DNA of 64,000 bases, taken from contig CP107851.1 of assembly GCA_036013505.1 (NCBI GenBank), positions 6,780,501-6,844,500 on the forward strand, read 5' to 3'. The translations under genes were made by a program, and so were the position numbers. Source of the stretch: Streptomyces sp. NBC_00510 (lineage in GTDB: Bacteria > Actinomycetota > Actinomycetes > Streptomycetales > Streptomycetaceae). The notes beneath the pieces are model-generated. The model was not told the origin of the DNA, did not search any database, and saw only the letters and a list, made by a program, of their open reading frames with translations. This document shows, in pieces, positions 32,399-41,725 of the stretch. Numbering within the stretch: the stretch's first letter is position 1; every line of letters starts with the position of its first letter.

Positions 32399-32800
32399 GC
32401 CCCGAGGCTATGCGGTCGCCGTGGGCACCGGGACGGGGCCGGTCCGGGAGGTCCGGACCGGCCCCGCCGGAGCCCGCTGCGTGCGCGTCAGCGCGGGGGG
32501 AAGGTCACCGCAGCGTGCAACCCGCCGGGACGGCCGGGCCGGTGGGGACGGTGCCGTCCCGGCGGGAGCCGGGGGGCGGTGACACGCGGTCACCGCCCGG
32601 CGGGGGTCGGCCTCGCCGATCCGCCGTCGCTGCAGGGCGGGTTCGCCGGCATCCGGCTCCCCGGGCCCTGCCCCCTTCCGTACGTCCGCCGGGCCCGGAC
32701 CGTTCAACGGGCGGGGGAGTTCCCGGAGAACGGCCGAGGCCCCAGCCCGGAGGGGGCTGGGGCCTCGGCCGTCGTACGGTCCCGCGAGGACTCCGGTCGG
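32399..32800. other. Gene-free, hairpin-rich region
   Basis: About 400 bases between the start of the WYL regulator and the end of sucB. Four strong stem-loops occur: 32434-32466 (14-bp arms, 5-base loop), 32521-32566 (13-bp arms), 32574-32598 (10-bp arms, 5-base loop) and the sucB terminator at 32731-32771. No convincing coding frame was seen. The region could contain a promoter, a leader or a small structured RNA. Confidence 0.5.
32731..32771 (-). terminator. Terminator after sucB
   Basis: An 18-bp G/C-rich stem (left arm starts CGGCCGAGGCCCCAGCCC) with a 5-base loop, 30 bases beyond the sucB stop. Confidence 0.85.
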
Positions 32801-34564
32801 TTACAGACCGAGGTCGCCCTCGAACTCGCCGGCCTCGAGACGGGCCTTGACGTCGTTCAGGTAGCGGGCGGCGTCCGCGCCGTCGACCAGCTGGTGGTCG
32901 TACGACAGGGTCAGGTACGCCACGTCGCGGATCGCGATGGTCTCACCCAGGTCCGGGTGGTTGATCACGATCGGGCGGCGCACGGTGGCGCCGATGCCCA
33001 GCTCGGCGACCTGCGGGTAGTTCACGATGATCGTGTCGAACAGCGCACCGCGCGAGCCGGTGTTGCTGATCGTGAACGTGCCGCCGGACAGGTCGTCCGG
33101 GCTGATCTTCTTGTTGCGGACCTTGCCGGCCAGCTCGGCGGTCTTCTTGGCGATGCCGGCCAGGCTCAGGTCGCCGGCGCCCTTGATGACCGGGACCATC
33201 AGGCCCTGCTCCGAGTCCACCGCGATGCCGACGTTCTCGGCGTCGTGGTAGGTGACGGTGCCGTCGTCGTTGATCTTGGCGTTGATGACCGGGTGGGCCT
33301 TCAGCGCCTCGGCGGCGGCCTTCACGAAGAACGGCATCGGCGAGAGCTTGACGCCCTCGCGGGCCAGGAAGGACTCCTTTGCCCGGGCCCGCAGCTTCAT
33401 GATCTTGGTGACGTCCACCTCGACCACGGTCGACAGCTGCGCCTGGCTGTGCAGGGCCTTCATCATGTTCTCGGCGATGACCTTGCGGATGCGGGTCATC
33501 TTGACGGTCTGCCCGCGCAGCGCGGCGGCGGCGGCCGGCACCGTGACGCCCGCGGCCGGGGCCGGGGCGGTCGGCGCGGCAGCGGCGGCCTTGGCGGCCT
33601 CGGCGGCGGCCAGGACGTCCTGCTTGCGGATGCGGCCACCGACACCGGTGCCCTTGACCGAGGCGAGGTCCACGCCGTTCTCGGCGGCGAGCTTGCGCAC
33701 CAGCGGGGTCACGTACGCGCCCTCGTCGGTCGGCGCGGTCGCCGAGGGGGCGGCCGGGGCCGGGGTGACCGGAGCCGGAGCCGCGACCGGCGCGGGGGCC
33801 GGGGTGGGCACCGGAGCCGGGGCGACCGGGGCCGGAGCAGGTGCCGGCGCGGGGGCCGGAACCGGGGCAGCGGCCGGGGCGGGAGCCGGAGCCGCGGCGG
33901 CCGGGGCCGGAGCGGGGGCGGCGGGGGCCGGGGCGGCGGCGGGTGCAGCACCGGCCGCACCGATGACGGCGAGCTTGGCGCCGACCTCGGCGGTCTCGTC
34001 CTCACCGACGAGGATCTCCAGCAGGGTGCCGGCGGCCGGAGACGGGATCTCGGTGTCGACCTTGTCGGTGGAGACCTCGAGCAGCGGCTCGTCGGCCTCG
34101 ACGCTCTCGCCGACCGACTTCAGCCAGCGGGTGACGGTGCCCTCGGTCACCGACTCGCCCAGCGCCGGCAGCAGCACCGGGGTGCCCTCGGCGGCACCGG
34201 CCGGGGCCGGGGCGGGGGCCGCGGCGGCAGGCGCCGGGGCCGCGACGGGGGCGGGGGCCTCCTGCGCCGGAGCCGGCGCGGGCTCCGCCGCGGCGGCCGG
34301 GGCGGGGGCGGCAGCGGGGGCGCCCGTGCCGTCGTCGATGACGGCCAGCTCGGCGCCGACCTCCACCGTCTCGTCCTCGGCCACCTTGATGGAGGAGAGG
34401 ATGCCCGAAGCGGGCGCCGGGATCTCGGTGTCGACCTTGTCGGTCGACACCTCGAGCAGCGGCTCGTCGGCCTCGACGCGTTCACCCTCGGCCTTGAGCC
34501 AGCGGGTGACGGTGCCCTCGGACACGCTCTCGCCGAGCGCCGGCAGGGTTACGGAAACCGCCAT
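32801..34564 (-). CDS. sucB: Dihydrolipoamide acyltransferase (E2) with two lipoyl domains
   Basis: 587 residues from ATG 34564. Two lipoyl domains (~1-76 and ~127-205) each carry DKVDTEIP with the lipoylated lysine. Long Ala/Pro linkers separate them; the second (~206-280) is especially extended. A peripheral-subunit-binding domain follows (VTPLVRKLAAENGVDLASVK, ~290-325), then the catalytic acyltransferase core with SYDHQLVDGADAARYL. It is usually annotated as the succinyltransferase of 2-oxoglutarate dehydrogenase; in some actinobacteria the same E2 also serves pyruvate dehydrogenase. It lies 51 bases downstream of lpd in one operon; LipA and LipB are encoded 8 kb away. Confidence 0.94.
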   Translation of the reverse strand: MAVSVTLPALGESVSEGTVTRWLKAEGERVEADEPLLEVSTDKVDTEIPAPASGILSSIKVAEDETVEVGAELAVIDDGTGAPAAAPAPAAAAEPAPAPAQEAPAPVAAPAPAAAAPAPAPAGAAEGTPVLLPALGESVTEGTVTRWLKSVGESVEADEPLLEVSTDKVDTEIPSPAAGTLLEILVGEDETAEVGAKLAVIGAAGAAPAAAPAPAAPAPAPAAAAPAPAPAAAPVPAPAPAPAPAPVAPAPVPTPAPAPVAAPAPVTPAPAAPSATAPTDEGAYVTPLVRKLAAENGVDLASVKGTGVGGRIRKQDVLAAAEAAKAAAAAPTAPAPAAGVTVPAAAAALRGQTVKMTRIRKVIAENMMKALHSQAQLSTVVEVDVTKIMKLRARAKESFLAREGVKLSPMPFFVKAAAEALKAHPVINAKINDDGTVTYHDAENVGIAVDSEQGLMVPVIKGAGDLSLAGIAKKTAELAGKVRNKKISPDDLSGGTFTISNTGSRGALFDTIIVNYPQVAELGIGATVRRPIVINHPDLGETIAIRDVAYLTLSYDHQLVDGADAARYLNDVKARLEAGEFEGDLGL

Positions 34565-34615
34565 GGTTTCGGTTGCTCCTAACGATCTGTGCGGATCTGT
34601 CTGCGTGTCCGTGGG

Positions 34616-36004
34616 TCAGTCGTGCGAGTGCAGGGGCTTGCCGGCGAGCGCGAGGTGCGCCTCGCCGAGGGCCTCGCTCTGCGTCGGGTGCGCGTGGATG
34701 AGCTGCGCGACCTCGGCCGGCAGCGCCTCCCAGTTGTAGACCAGCTGGGCCTCGCCCACCTGCTCGCCCATGCGGTCGCCGACCATGTGGACACCGACCA
34801 CGGCGCCGTCGCGGACCTGGACGAGCTTGATCTCGCCCGCGGTCTTGAGGATCTTGCTCTTGCCGTTGCCGGCCAGGTTGTACTTCAGGGTGACGACCTT
34901 GTCGGCGCCGTACAGCTCCTTGGCCTTGGCCTCGGAGATGCCGACGGAGGCGACCTCCGGGTGGCAGTACGTGACGCGCGGCACGCCGTCGTAGTCGATC
35001 GGCACGGTCTTCAGACCGGCCAGCCGCTCCGCGACGAGGATGCCCTCGGCGAAGCCGACGTGGGCCAGCTGGAGGGTCGGGACGAGGTCGCCGACCGCGG
35101 AGATGGTGGGCACGTTGGTGCGCATGTACTCGTCGGCAAGGACGTAGCCGCGGTCCATGGCGACCCCGGCCTCCTCGTAGCCCAGGCCCTGGGAGACCGG
35201 GCCGCGGCCGACGGCCACGAGCAGGACCTCGGCCTCGAACTCCTTGCCGTCGGCCAGGGTGACCTTGACGCCGTCGGCGGTGTACTCGGCCTTGGAGAAG
35301 AAGGTGCCGAGGTTGAACTTGATGCCCCGCTTGCGGAAGGCACGCTCCAGCAGCTTCGAGCTGTTCTCGTCCTCGGCCGGCACGAGGTGCGGCAGGCCCT
35401 CGACGATGGTGACGTCGGCGCCGAAGGACTTCCACGCCGAGGCGAACTCGACGCCGATGACACCGCCGCCGAGGATGATCGCGGACTTCGGCACGCGGTC
35501 CAGGACCAGCGCGTGGTCGGAGGAGATGATGCGGTCGCCGTCGATGGCCAGGCCCGGCAGCGACTTCGGCACGGAGCCCGTCGCCAGCAGGACGTGCCGG
35601 CCGGTGTAGCGCTGGCCGCCCACGTCCACGGAGGTGGGGGAGGAGAGCCGGCCCTCACCGGTCACGTAGGTGACCTTGCGGGAGGCCACCAGGCCCTGCA
35701 GGCCCTTGTAGAGGCCCGAGATCACGTCGTCCTTGTACTTGTGGACCCCGGCGATGTCGATGCCCTCGAAAGTGGCCTTGACACCGAACTGCTCGGCCTC
35801 GCGGGCCTGGTCCGCGATCTCACCGGCGTGCAGCAGAGCCTTCGTGGGGATGCAGCCGCGGTGCAGGCAGGTGCCGCCGAGCTTGTCCTTCTCGATCAGG
35901 GCGACGTCCAGACCGAGCTGCGCGGCACGCAGCGCTGCGGCGTAGCCGCCGCTACCGCCACCGAGGATCACTAGGTCGAAAACGGTGCTGGCGTCGTTCG
36001 CCAC
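34616..36004 (-). CDS. lpdA: Dihydrolipoyl dehydrogenase (E3)
   Basis: 462 residues from GTG 36004, with GGAGG seven bases upstream. Reoxidises dihydrolipoamide on E2 with NAD+. FAD motif VILGGGSGGYAAALRAAQLG (12-31), redox disulfide GGTCLHRGCIPTK (Cys46/Cys51), NAD motif AIILGGGVIGVEFASAW, and the C-terminal His-Glu pair in HAHPTQSEALGEA. It is the first gene of the lpd-sucB operon. An upstream ATG in the leader (36022) would add six residues but lacks a site. Confidence 0.96.
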   Translation of the reverse strand: MANDASTVFDLVILGGGSGGYAAALRAAQLGLDVALIEKDKLGGTCLHRGCIPTKALLHAGEIADQAREAEQFGVKATFEGIDIAGVHKYKDDVISGLYKGLQGLVASRKVTYVTGEGRLSSPTSVDVGGQRYTGRHVLLATGSVPKSLPGLAIDGDRIISSDHALVLDRVPKSAIILGGGVIGVEFASAWKSFGADVTIVEGLPHLVPAEDENSSKLLERAFRKRGIKFNLGTFFSKAEYTADGVKVTLADGKEFEAEVLLVAVGRGPVSQGLGYEEAGVAMDRGYVLADEYMRTNVPTISAVGDLVPTLQLAHVGFAEGILVAERLAGLKTVPIDYDGVPRVTYCHPEVASVGISEAKAKELYGADKVVTLKYNLAGNGKSKILKTAGEIKLVQVRDGAVVGVHMVGDRMGEQVGEAQLVYNWEALPAEVAQLIHAHPTQSEALGEAHLALAGKPLHSHD

Positions 36005-36307
36005 GTCACGTCCTCCATGCATGGATACGCCGGAGCCGGTCCGTCATGACCGGGCGGCGGCTTTTGTTCGGCCGCTTCTGTTAAACGGGGCCCTGTCGTG
36101 CCGAGACAACATCTTCGCACTTGTTCGGGGCCGACGAGGCACCGGGCCGGTGTCTGAGACGTACGGAACGTCCCCGGCCGGGGCTACTCGCCGGTATCCC
36201 TTGCGAAATACGGAGCGGTTGCACTCTTTGCTCACTCTTGGCGAACGCGTACGGCCCCGGGTGCCATACCCGGGGCCGTACGGAATGTGCCGAGGCTTAC
36301 ACCGCGG
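36005..36307. other. Intergenic region between pepA and lpd
   Basis: About 300 bases. The right end holds the pepA terminator (36248-36282). The rest, with moderately lower GC (for example TTTTGTTCGG near 36062 and TTGCTCACTC near 36226), should carry the lpd-sucB promoter. No open frame with coding character was found. Confidence 0.5.
36248..36282 (-). terminator. Terminator after pepA
   Basis: CGTACGGCCCCGGGT (36248-36262) and its complement (36268-36282) form a perfect 15-bp stem with a 5-base loop, 26 bases beyond the pepA stop. Confidence 0.85.
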
Positions 36308-37819
36308 TCAGAGCAGCTCGCCCTCGCCGGCCTTCTCGGCCACGCGCACCAGGGTGCGGATGGCGGAGCCGGTGCCGCCCTTGGGGGTGTAGCCGAAGGG
36401 GCCGGACTCGTTGAAGGCGGGGCCCGCGATGTCCAGGTGGGCCCAGGTGATGCCCTCGCCGACGAACTCCTTCAGGAACAGGCCGGCCGCCAGGCCGCCG
36501 CCCATGCGCTCGCCCATGTTCGCGATGTCCGCGGTGGGGGAGTCCATGGCCTTGCGCAGGTCGGCCGGGAGCGGCATCGGCCAGGACTGCTCGCCGACCT
36601 CGGTCGCGACCTCGTGCAGCGCGGTGCGGAAGGCGTCGTCGTTGGCCATGACACCGAAGATGCGGTTGCCCAGGGCCAGCACCATGGCGCCGGTCAGGGT
36701 CGCCACGTCGATGATCGCGTCGGGCTTCTCCTCCGAGGCGCGGGTGAGAGCGTCGGCCATCACCAGGCGGCCCTCGGCGTCGGTGTTGAGCACCTCGACG
36801 GTCTTGCCGCTGTACATCTTCAGCACGTCGCCGGGGCGGGCGGCGCTGCCCGAGGGCATGTTCTCGGCGAGCGCCAGCCAGCCGGTGACGTTGACGGGCA
36901 GGCCGAGGCGCGCGGCGGCGACCACGGTGGACAGCACGGCGGCGGCACCGCTCATGTCGCACTTCATGGTCTCGTTGTGACCGGCCGGCTTCAGGGAGAT
37001 GCCGCCCGAGTCGTAGGTGATGCCCTTGCCGACCAGCGCCAGGTGCTTGGCGCCGCGGCCCTTGGCGCCCGTGTAGGCGATCTTCACCAGGCGGGGCGGG
37101 TTCGCCGAGCCCTGGCCGACGCCCATGATGCCGCCGTAGCCGCCCTTGACCAGCGCCTTCTCGTCCAGCACCTCGATCTTGAGGCCGTGCTCCTTGGCGG
37201 CCTCCTGCGCGAGCGCGGCGAAGGACTTCGGGTGGAGGTCGTTCGGCGGCATGTTGATCAGATCGCGCGCCCGGTTGACCTCCGCCGCGATGACGGCGGC
37301 CCGCTCGGCGGCGGCCTTGAAGGCCTTGTCCCGCGGCTTCGCGCCGACCAGCGCGACCTCGGCGAGCGGGGCCTTGCCGTTGGACGACTGGTACGCGGTG
37401 TACGTGTAGGCGCCGAGCAGCGCGCCCTCGGCGACCGCCTGCGCGGCGTCCGCGTCCTGCACCGGAAGGGCGTAGGCGGCCTTCTTCGACCCGGCCAGCG
37501 CGCGGGCGGCGGCGCCGGCGGCCTTGCGCAGCGCCTCGGTGTCGTACGCGGCGCCGTCGGCCGGGGCCTCACCGAGCCCGACCGCCAGCACGACCGGGGA
37601 CTTCAGACCGTCCGGGGCGGGGAGCTTGGTCACCTCACCCTCCGCGCCCGAGGCGCCCAGTGTCTCGAGCGTCGCGGCGAGCCGGCCGGAGAAGGCCTGG
37701 TCCACCGCCTCCGCCCCGGCGGCGACCTCGGGGCCCTTGGCGCCCTTGGTCACGCCGACGACGACGGCGTCAGCGCGCAGCGCTGCCGCGGAGGAGGTGC
37801 TGAGAGTCAGTGCAGTCAC
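36308..37819 (-). CDS. pepA: Leucyl aminopeptidase (M17)
   Basis: 503 residues from GTG 37819. Di-zinc cytosolic aminopeptidase with an N-terminal macro-like domain and a C-terminal catalytic domain. The signature NTDAEGRLVMADAL is near residues 345-358. Metal ligands also lie in VGKGITYDSGGISLKP (Lys, Asp) and MKCDMSGAAAVL (Asp). It works in peptide turnover. The start has only a distant AGGA upstream, so nearby alternatives cannot be excluded. Confidence 0.95.
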   Translation of the reverse strand: MTALTLSTSSAAALRADAVVVGVTKGAKGPEVAAGAEAVDQAFSGRLAATLETLGASGAEGEVTKLPAPDGLKSPVVLAVGLGEAPADGAAYDTEALRKAAGAAARALAGSKKAAYALPVQDADAAQAVAEGALLGAYTYTAYQSSNGKAPLAEVALVGAKPRDKAFKAAAERAAVIAAEVNRARDLINMPPNDLHPKSFAALAQEAAKEHGLKIEVLDEKALVKGGYGGIMGVGQGSANPPRLVKIAYTGAKGRGAKHLALVGKGITYDSGGISLKPAGHNETMKCDMSGAAAVLSTVVAAARLGLPVNVTGWLALAENMPSGSAARPGDVLKMYSGKTVEVLNTDAEGRLVMADALTRASEEKPDAIIDVATLTGAMVLALGNRIFGVMANDDAFRTALHEVATEVGEQSWPMPLPADLRKAMDSPTADIANMGERMGGGLAAGLFLKEFVGEGITWAHLDIAGPAFNESGPFGYTPKGGTGSAIRTLVRVAEKAGEGELL

Positions 37820-37987
37820 GGTGATGCGGATCCTGTTCCTTCGGGGGTCCAATACTTGACGCCGGACTCCGTCCGGCTCCCTCGTGCCCGACGCCGGGCG
37901 TCCTTCGCGGCACGGGCGGGGGTGCAGCACCGACCTTACGCTCACTCCTGTCGCTTGCGACCACGACCTGCGCCCATGGCGGCGAAG

Positions 37988-38020
37988 GCGCGGGTTTTCC
38001 CTATGGGAGCGGGCCCGCGC
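37988..38020 (-). terminator. Probable terminator after cobS
   Basis: GCGCGGG (37988-37994) pairs with CCCGCGC (38014-38020), with an inner TCCC/GGGA pair giving an extended imperfect hairpin about 85 bases after the cobS stop. Confidence 0.4.
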
Positions 38021-38105
38021 GGCGCCCCGGACAGGGTCCCGATCCCCGCCCGTCCGCCGGGAGTTGGGGCGTCGGCCCGCATCGCGCCCGGCCGTCGCGT
38101 GGCGC

Positions 38106-38912
38106 TCAGCCCAGGGTGAGCACCAGCAGCGCGGCCGTCGCGGCGGTCTCGCACAACGCGCCGAAGACGTCACCGGTGACGCCGCCCAGGCGCCGGCGGC
38201 ACCGCCGCAGCAGCAGTTCCGCGGCGGCCAGGGCCGCCGCCGCCGCCGCCGCACAGCGCACCGCGTCCGGCACGCCGAAGGCGGCCCCGCAGGCGGCGCA
38301 GACCGCCACCGTCAGCGCGGCCGAGGCCCAGGCGGTACGGGCGGGGACAGCGCCCGCCACGGCCGCGCCGAGCCCGCCGGGGCGGGCCGGGGGCACACCG
38401 TCACGGCAGGCCAGCGTCATCGCGGCACGGGCGGTGAGCCCGGCCAGGGCGGCGGCGACCGCACCCCGGGTCCAGGACTGGCCGTACAGCTCGGCGAGCG
38501 CGGCGACCTGGGCCAGCAGGACGAGGACCAGGGTGAGCACACCGAAGGGCCCGATGTCGGACTGCTTCATGATGCGCAGCGCGTCCTCCGCGGGCTTGCC
38601 GCTGCCCAGCCCGTCGGCGGTGTCGGCCAGCCCGTCCAGGTGCAGCCCCCGCGTCAGGGCGGCCGGTACGGCGGCGCCGGCCACCGCGGCGGGCAGCGGC
38701 CCCGAGCCGAGGAGCAGCAGGAGTCCGCCGGCCGCCGCCGCGCACAGCCCCACGACCAGCCCGGCCACGGGCGCCCAGAGCATCCCGGCGCGGGCCGCCG
38801 GGCGGTCCCAGCGGGTGACCCGGACCCGCAGCACCGTCAGGGTGCCGAAGGCGAAGCGCAGTCCGTCGGCGGCCGTGGCGGCGGGGGGCGCGGGAGCGGG
38901 GTCGGCGGTCAT
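38106..38912 (-). CDS. cobS: Adenosylcobinamide-GDP ribazoletransferase
   Basis: 268 residues from ATG 38912. Cobalamin (5'-phosphate) synthase of the membrane, joining adenosylcobinamide-GDP and alpha-ribazole. Signature GLHLDGLADTADGLGSGKPA (~91-110) followed by MKQSDIGPFGVLTLVLVL (~117-134); the aspartates bind metal. Six or so hydrophobic helices, many alanine-rich. cobT and cobU lie 3-5 kb away on the same strand with two unrelated-looking genes between, so the pathway is clustered but interrupted. Confidence 0.94.
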   Translation of the reverse strand: MTADPAPAPPAATAADGLRFAFGTLTVLRVRVTRWDRPAARAGMLWAPVAGLVVGLCAAAAGGLLLLLGSGPLPAAVAGAAVPAALTRGLHLDGLADTADGLGSGKPAEDALRIMKQSDIGPFGVLTLVLVLLAQVAALAELYGQSWTRGAVAAALAGLTARAAMTLACRDGVPPARPGGLGAAVAGAVPARTAWASAALTVAVCAACGAAFGVPDAVRCAAAAAAALAAAELLLRRCRRRLGGVTGDVFGALCETAATAALLVLTLG

Positions 38913-38981
38913 GGCGTGCAGGGTAATCGCCGGGCCGGAACCGTATAGTGCCGCGTACGGGGCGAATCTGGAGCAATCGGC

Positions 38982-39719
38982 ATGGGCGACTGGTGGTACC
39001 GCAACATCATCGAGCCGGGAAAGCTGCCGCTGCTCCTCGCGCTGGGCGCGTTCGTGCTGACCTTCCTGGTCACGCGGATGATCACCCGTCTCATCCGGGC
39101 CGGCAAGGGCCCCTTCCGCAACATCTCCTCCGGCGGCACCCACATCCACCACGTGGTGCCCGGGATCATCCTCATGACGATCGGCGGCTTCGGGGGCGTC
39201 GCCAGTTCCTCGCGGGGCTTCGGCGCCTTCCTGTCCGCGGTCCTGTTCGGCGCCGGAGCGGGCCTGGTGCTCGACGAGTTCGCGCTCGTGCTCTACCTCG
39301 ACGACGTGTACTGGAGCGATCGCGGCCGCAAGAGCGTCGAGGCCGTCGTCGTCACCTTCTCCGTCGTCCTGATGATGCTCTGCGGCCTGGTCCCCTTCGG
39401 CGTCAACTCGGTCACCCCGGACGAGCAGCAGAGCCGCGTCTCGGTGATCCTCACCATCGCCGTCAACTTCCTGTTCGTCCTCGTCGCCCTCGTCAAGGGC
39501 AAGCTGCGCTCCGCCGTCGTCGGCGTCTTCGTGCCCTTCGTCGCGCTGTACGCGGCCCTGCGGCTGGCGCGCCCGGACTCGTTGTGGGCCGAGCGGCTCT
39601 ACTCCCGCAGGCCCGGGGCGGTCCGGCGGGCGGAGGCCCGCGCCGCACGGCACGACGCGCGCTGGTCGGGCCCGTTGCGGCGGCTCCAGGACCGGATCGG
39701 CGGCTTCACCGAGCGCTGA
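38982..39719 (+). CDS. Integral membrane protein of unknown function
   Basis: 245 residues from ATG 38982, with GGAG eight bases upstream. About six predicted helices, beginning KLPLLLALGAFVLTFLVTRM. A conserved-looking polar block GTHIHHVVPGIILM (~52-65) and DEFALVLYLDDVYW (~97-110) combine His and Asp residues near the membrane, which could bind a metal. A basic C-terminal tail (RRAEARAARHDARW) follows. I recall similar proteins in many actinobacteria but no assigned function. It is inserted, on the opposite strand, within the cobalamin cluster. Confidence 0.78.
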   Translation: MGDWWYRNIIEPGKLPLLLALGAFVLTFLVTRMITRLIRAGKGPFRNISSGGTHIHHVVPGIILMTIGGFGGVASSSRGFGAFLSAVLFGAGAGLVLDEFALVLYLDDVYWSDRGRKSVEAVVVTFSVVLMMLCGLVPFGVNSVTPDEQQSRVSVILTIAVNFLFVLVALVKGKLRSAVVGVFVPFVALYAALRLARPDSLWAERLYSRRPGAVRRAEARAARHDARWSGPLRRLQDRIGGFTER

Positions 39720-39979
39720 GCCCCGGCGCGTCCGCCGGGTGTGCGGCGCCGGCGGCTCTCGCCGGTCCCTCCGGACGGCGTCGGTGAGCGTCTCCGCCCC
39801 GACGGGCCGCGGCCTTCACCTCGGCCGTCGGACGCCCGGCGCGCGTGGTGGCCGCGTGCCGGGTGCAGGCCGCCGCGGCGCCCCGGCCGGGCCCGCCGTC
39901 GCCGCCTGTCCGCAGGCGGTGCCGTAGGCGTGGGCGAGCACCCCGTCCAGAGCCTGCGGCGCGGCCTCCGGCCGGTCCC

Positions 39980-41686
39980 TCACCGCCGCGGCGAGGGCAT
40001 GCGGGGCGCGGCGAGGAAGCCCTCGGCCCGTGCGCTCGCCAGTCCGATCCGGGGCAGTTCGCCGCCCTTCTCGAAGAGCAGGAAACGCGGCTCCCAGACC
40101 GGCCGGTACTTGGCGTTGGCGCGGTACAGCGACTCGATCTGCCACCACCGCGAGAAGAAGGTCAGCAGCGCCCGCCACATCCGCAGCACCGGCCCGGCGC
40201 CCAGCCTCGCCCCGCGCTCGAAGACCGAACGGAACACGGCGAAGTTGAGCGACACCCGCTCGACCCCGGTCTCCTCCGCGCGCCGGATCAGCTCGATCAC
40301 CATGAACTCCACCAGCCCGTTGTCGGAGTCCCGGTCACGGCGCATCAGGTCCAGCGACAGCCCGTGCCGCCCCCACGGCACGAAACTGAGCAGCGCCCTC
40401 GGCTCGCCCCGCCCGTCCGCGCACTCCACCATGACGCACCGGCCGTCCGCCGGGTCGCCGAGCCGCCCCAGCGCCATGGAGAAGCCCCGCTCGGTCTGCC
40501 CGTACCGCCAGCGGTCCGCGCGCTCCAGCAGGGCCGCCATCTCCCGTGCAGGGATGTCCTCGTGACGCCGTACGCGGACGGTGTACCCGGCGCGCCCGAT
40601 CCGGTGGTACGCCTGCCGCACGGTGCGCATCGCGCGGCCCTCCAGGGTGAAGTCGGCGACCTCGACGATCGCCTCGTCGCCGAGTTCCAGGGCGTCCAGC
40701 CCGTGCCGCGCGTAGACCGTGCCGGCCTCCTCGCCGGCCCCCACCACCGCCGGCACCCAGGCGTGCTCGCGGGCCTCGGCGAGCCAGGCCTCGATCGCCC
40801 CGGGCCAGGCCTCGGGGTCGCCGATGGGGTCGCCGGAGGCGAGGGACACCCCGCCGACGACGCGGTAGGCGATCGCCGACTTGCCCGACGGCGACCAGAC
40901 CACGCTCTTGTCGCGGCGCAGCGCGAAGTAGCCGAGCGAGTCACGTTCGCCGTGCCGGTCCAGCAGGGCCCGCAGCCGCATCTCGTCCTGCGGGCCGAGC
41001 AGTTCGCGGCCGCGGGGCGAGCGGAACGCCGCGTACAGCACCAGCAGGAACAGCACGGCGCTCATGGCGTTGATGGCGACGTCGACCCAGCCCGGGGTCG
41101 AGATCCCCGGGAAGGACTCCTCGGCGTCCGCCAGCGAGACCACGCGGAGCATGGCGTACGCGTACCGCTGGCCGAAGGTCGAGCCGTGCCCGGTGTCGGT
41201 GACGGTGACCAGCCCCGCGGCGAGGAGTCCGCCGGCCGCGACGCCGCCGACGGCGACCGCCGCGGCCAGCCGGGGGTTGGCGCGGTCGCCCTTGGCGCGG
41301 AACGCGCGGCGCCCGGCGAGCAACGCGGCGCAGAAGGCGGCGGTGATCCCCAGCGACACCCAGTTCTGCGGGTGGCCGCGGAACGCGGGGACGGCCGTCG
41401 CCGCGGCCAGGAACAGCAGGTAGAGCCCGGCGAGGACGAGGTTGAGCAGCCAGGCCGCGCGCTTCCTGCGGCGCATCGTGACCGCCAGGAAGAGCGCGAG
41501 GAAGGCCGGGGTGTAGCCGGCGGTCAGCAGGTACGGGGTGGCGTACTCGTCGACGTCATGACGCCGGATGTCGTTCCCGAAGGACACCCACACCGCACCC
41601 AGCAGGTCGACCAGGCCGACCAGGCGCAGGTACCGGACGGTGGACACCGCGGCGCGTTCACGCCAGACCGAGACGGCCGTTCCCAT
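39980..41686 (-). CDS. Phosphatidylglycerol lysyltransferase-like protein (MprF/LysX C-domain)
   Basis: 568 residues from ATG 41686. The N-terminal ~220 residues hold about six membrane helices (TPAFLALFLAVTMRR, LVLAGLYLLFLAAATAVPAF). The C-terminal DUF2156 double-GNAT domain has DSLGYFALRRDKSVVWSPSG (~250-269), VSLASGDPIGDPEAW and SFVPWGRHGLSLDLMRRD with the acidic aminoacyl-tRNA pocket. Such proteins transfer lysine or another aminoacyl group to phosphatidylglycerol, lowering surface charge and raising resistance to cationic peptides. The aminoacyl donor is not predictable. The start codon lies 40 bases before the cobT end. Confidence 0.87.
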   Translation of the reverse strand: MGTAVSVWRERAAVSTVRYLRLVGLVDLLGAVWVSFGNDIRRHDVDEYATPYLLTAGYTPAFLALFLAVTMRRRKRAAWLLNLVLAGLYLLFLAAATAVPAFRGHPQNWVSLGITAAFCAALLAGRRAFRAKGDRANPRLAAAVAVGGVAAGGLLAAGLVTVTDTGHGSTFGQRYAYAMLRVVSLADAEESFPGISTPGWVDVAINAMSAVLFLLVLYAAFRSPRGRELLGPQDEMRLRALLDRHGERDSLGYFALRRDKSVVWSPSGKSAIAYRVVGGVSLASGDPIGDPEAWPGAIEAWLAEAREHAWVPAVVGAGEEAGTVYARHGLDALELGDEAIVEVADFTLEGRAMRTVRQAYHRIGRAGYTVRVRRHEDIPAREMAALLERADRWRYGQTERGFSMALGRLGDPADGRCVMVECADGRGEPRALLSFVPWGRHGLSLDLMRRDRDSDNGLVEFMVIELIRRAEETGVERVSLNFAVFRSVFERGARLGAGPVLRMWRALLTFFSRWWQIESLYRANAKYRPVWEPRFLLFEKGGELPRIGLASARAEGFLAAPRMPSPRR

Positions 41687-41725
41687 AAGTCCGGATCCTA
41701 CGGGAACGACCTGGTTCGCGATGGG

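Noticed and set aside
33540..34330. Repetitive GGCGGGGGCCGG-like DNA within sucB
   Set aside because: It encodes the Ala/Pro linkers of the E2 protein; no independent repeat element.
31184..34582. Open forward frame of more than 1100 codons across sucB and its surroundings
   Set aside because: Gly/Arg/Asp-rich translation, antisense to the well-supported sucB and WYL genes; typical antiphase frame of high-GC DNA.
39720..39979. Possible small gene between the membrane protein and the lysyltransferase-like gene
   Set aside because: Frames are Arg/Pro-rich with no ribosome binding site or conserved motif; only weak hairpins are present.
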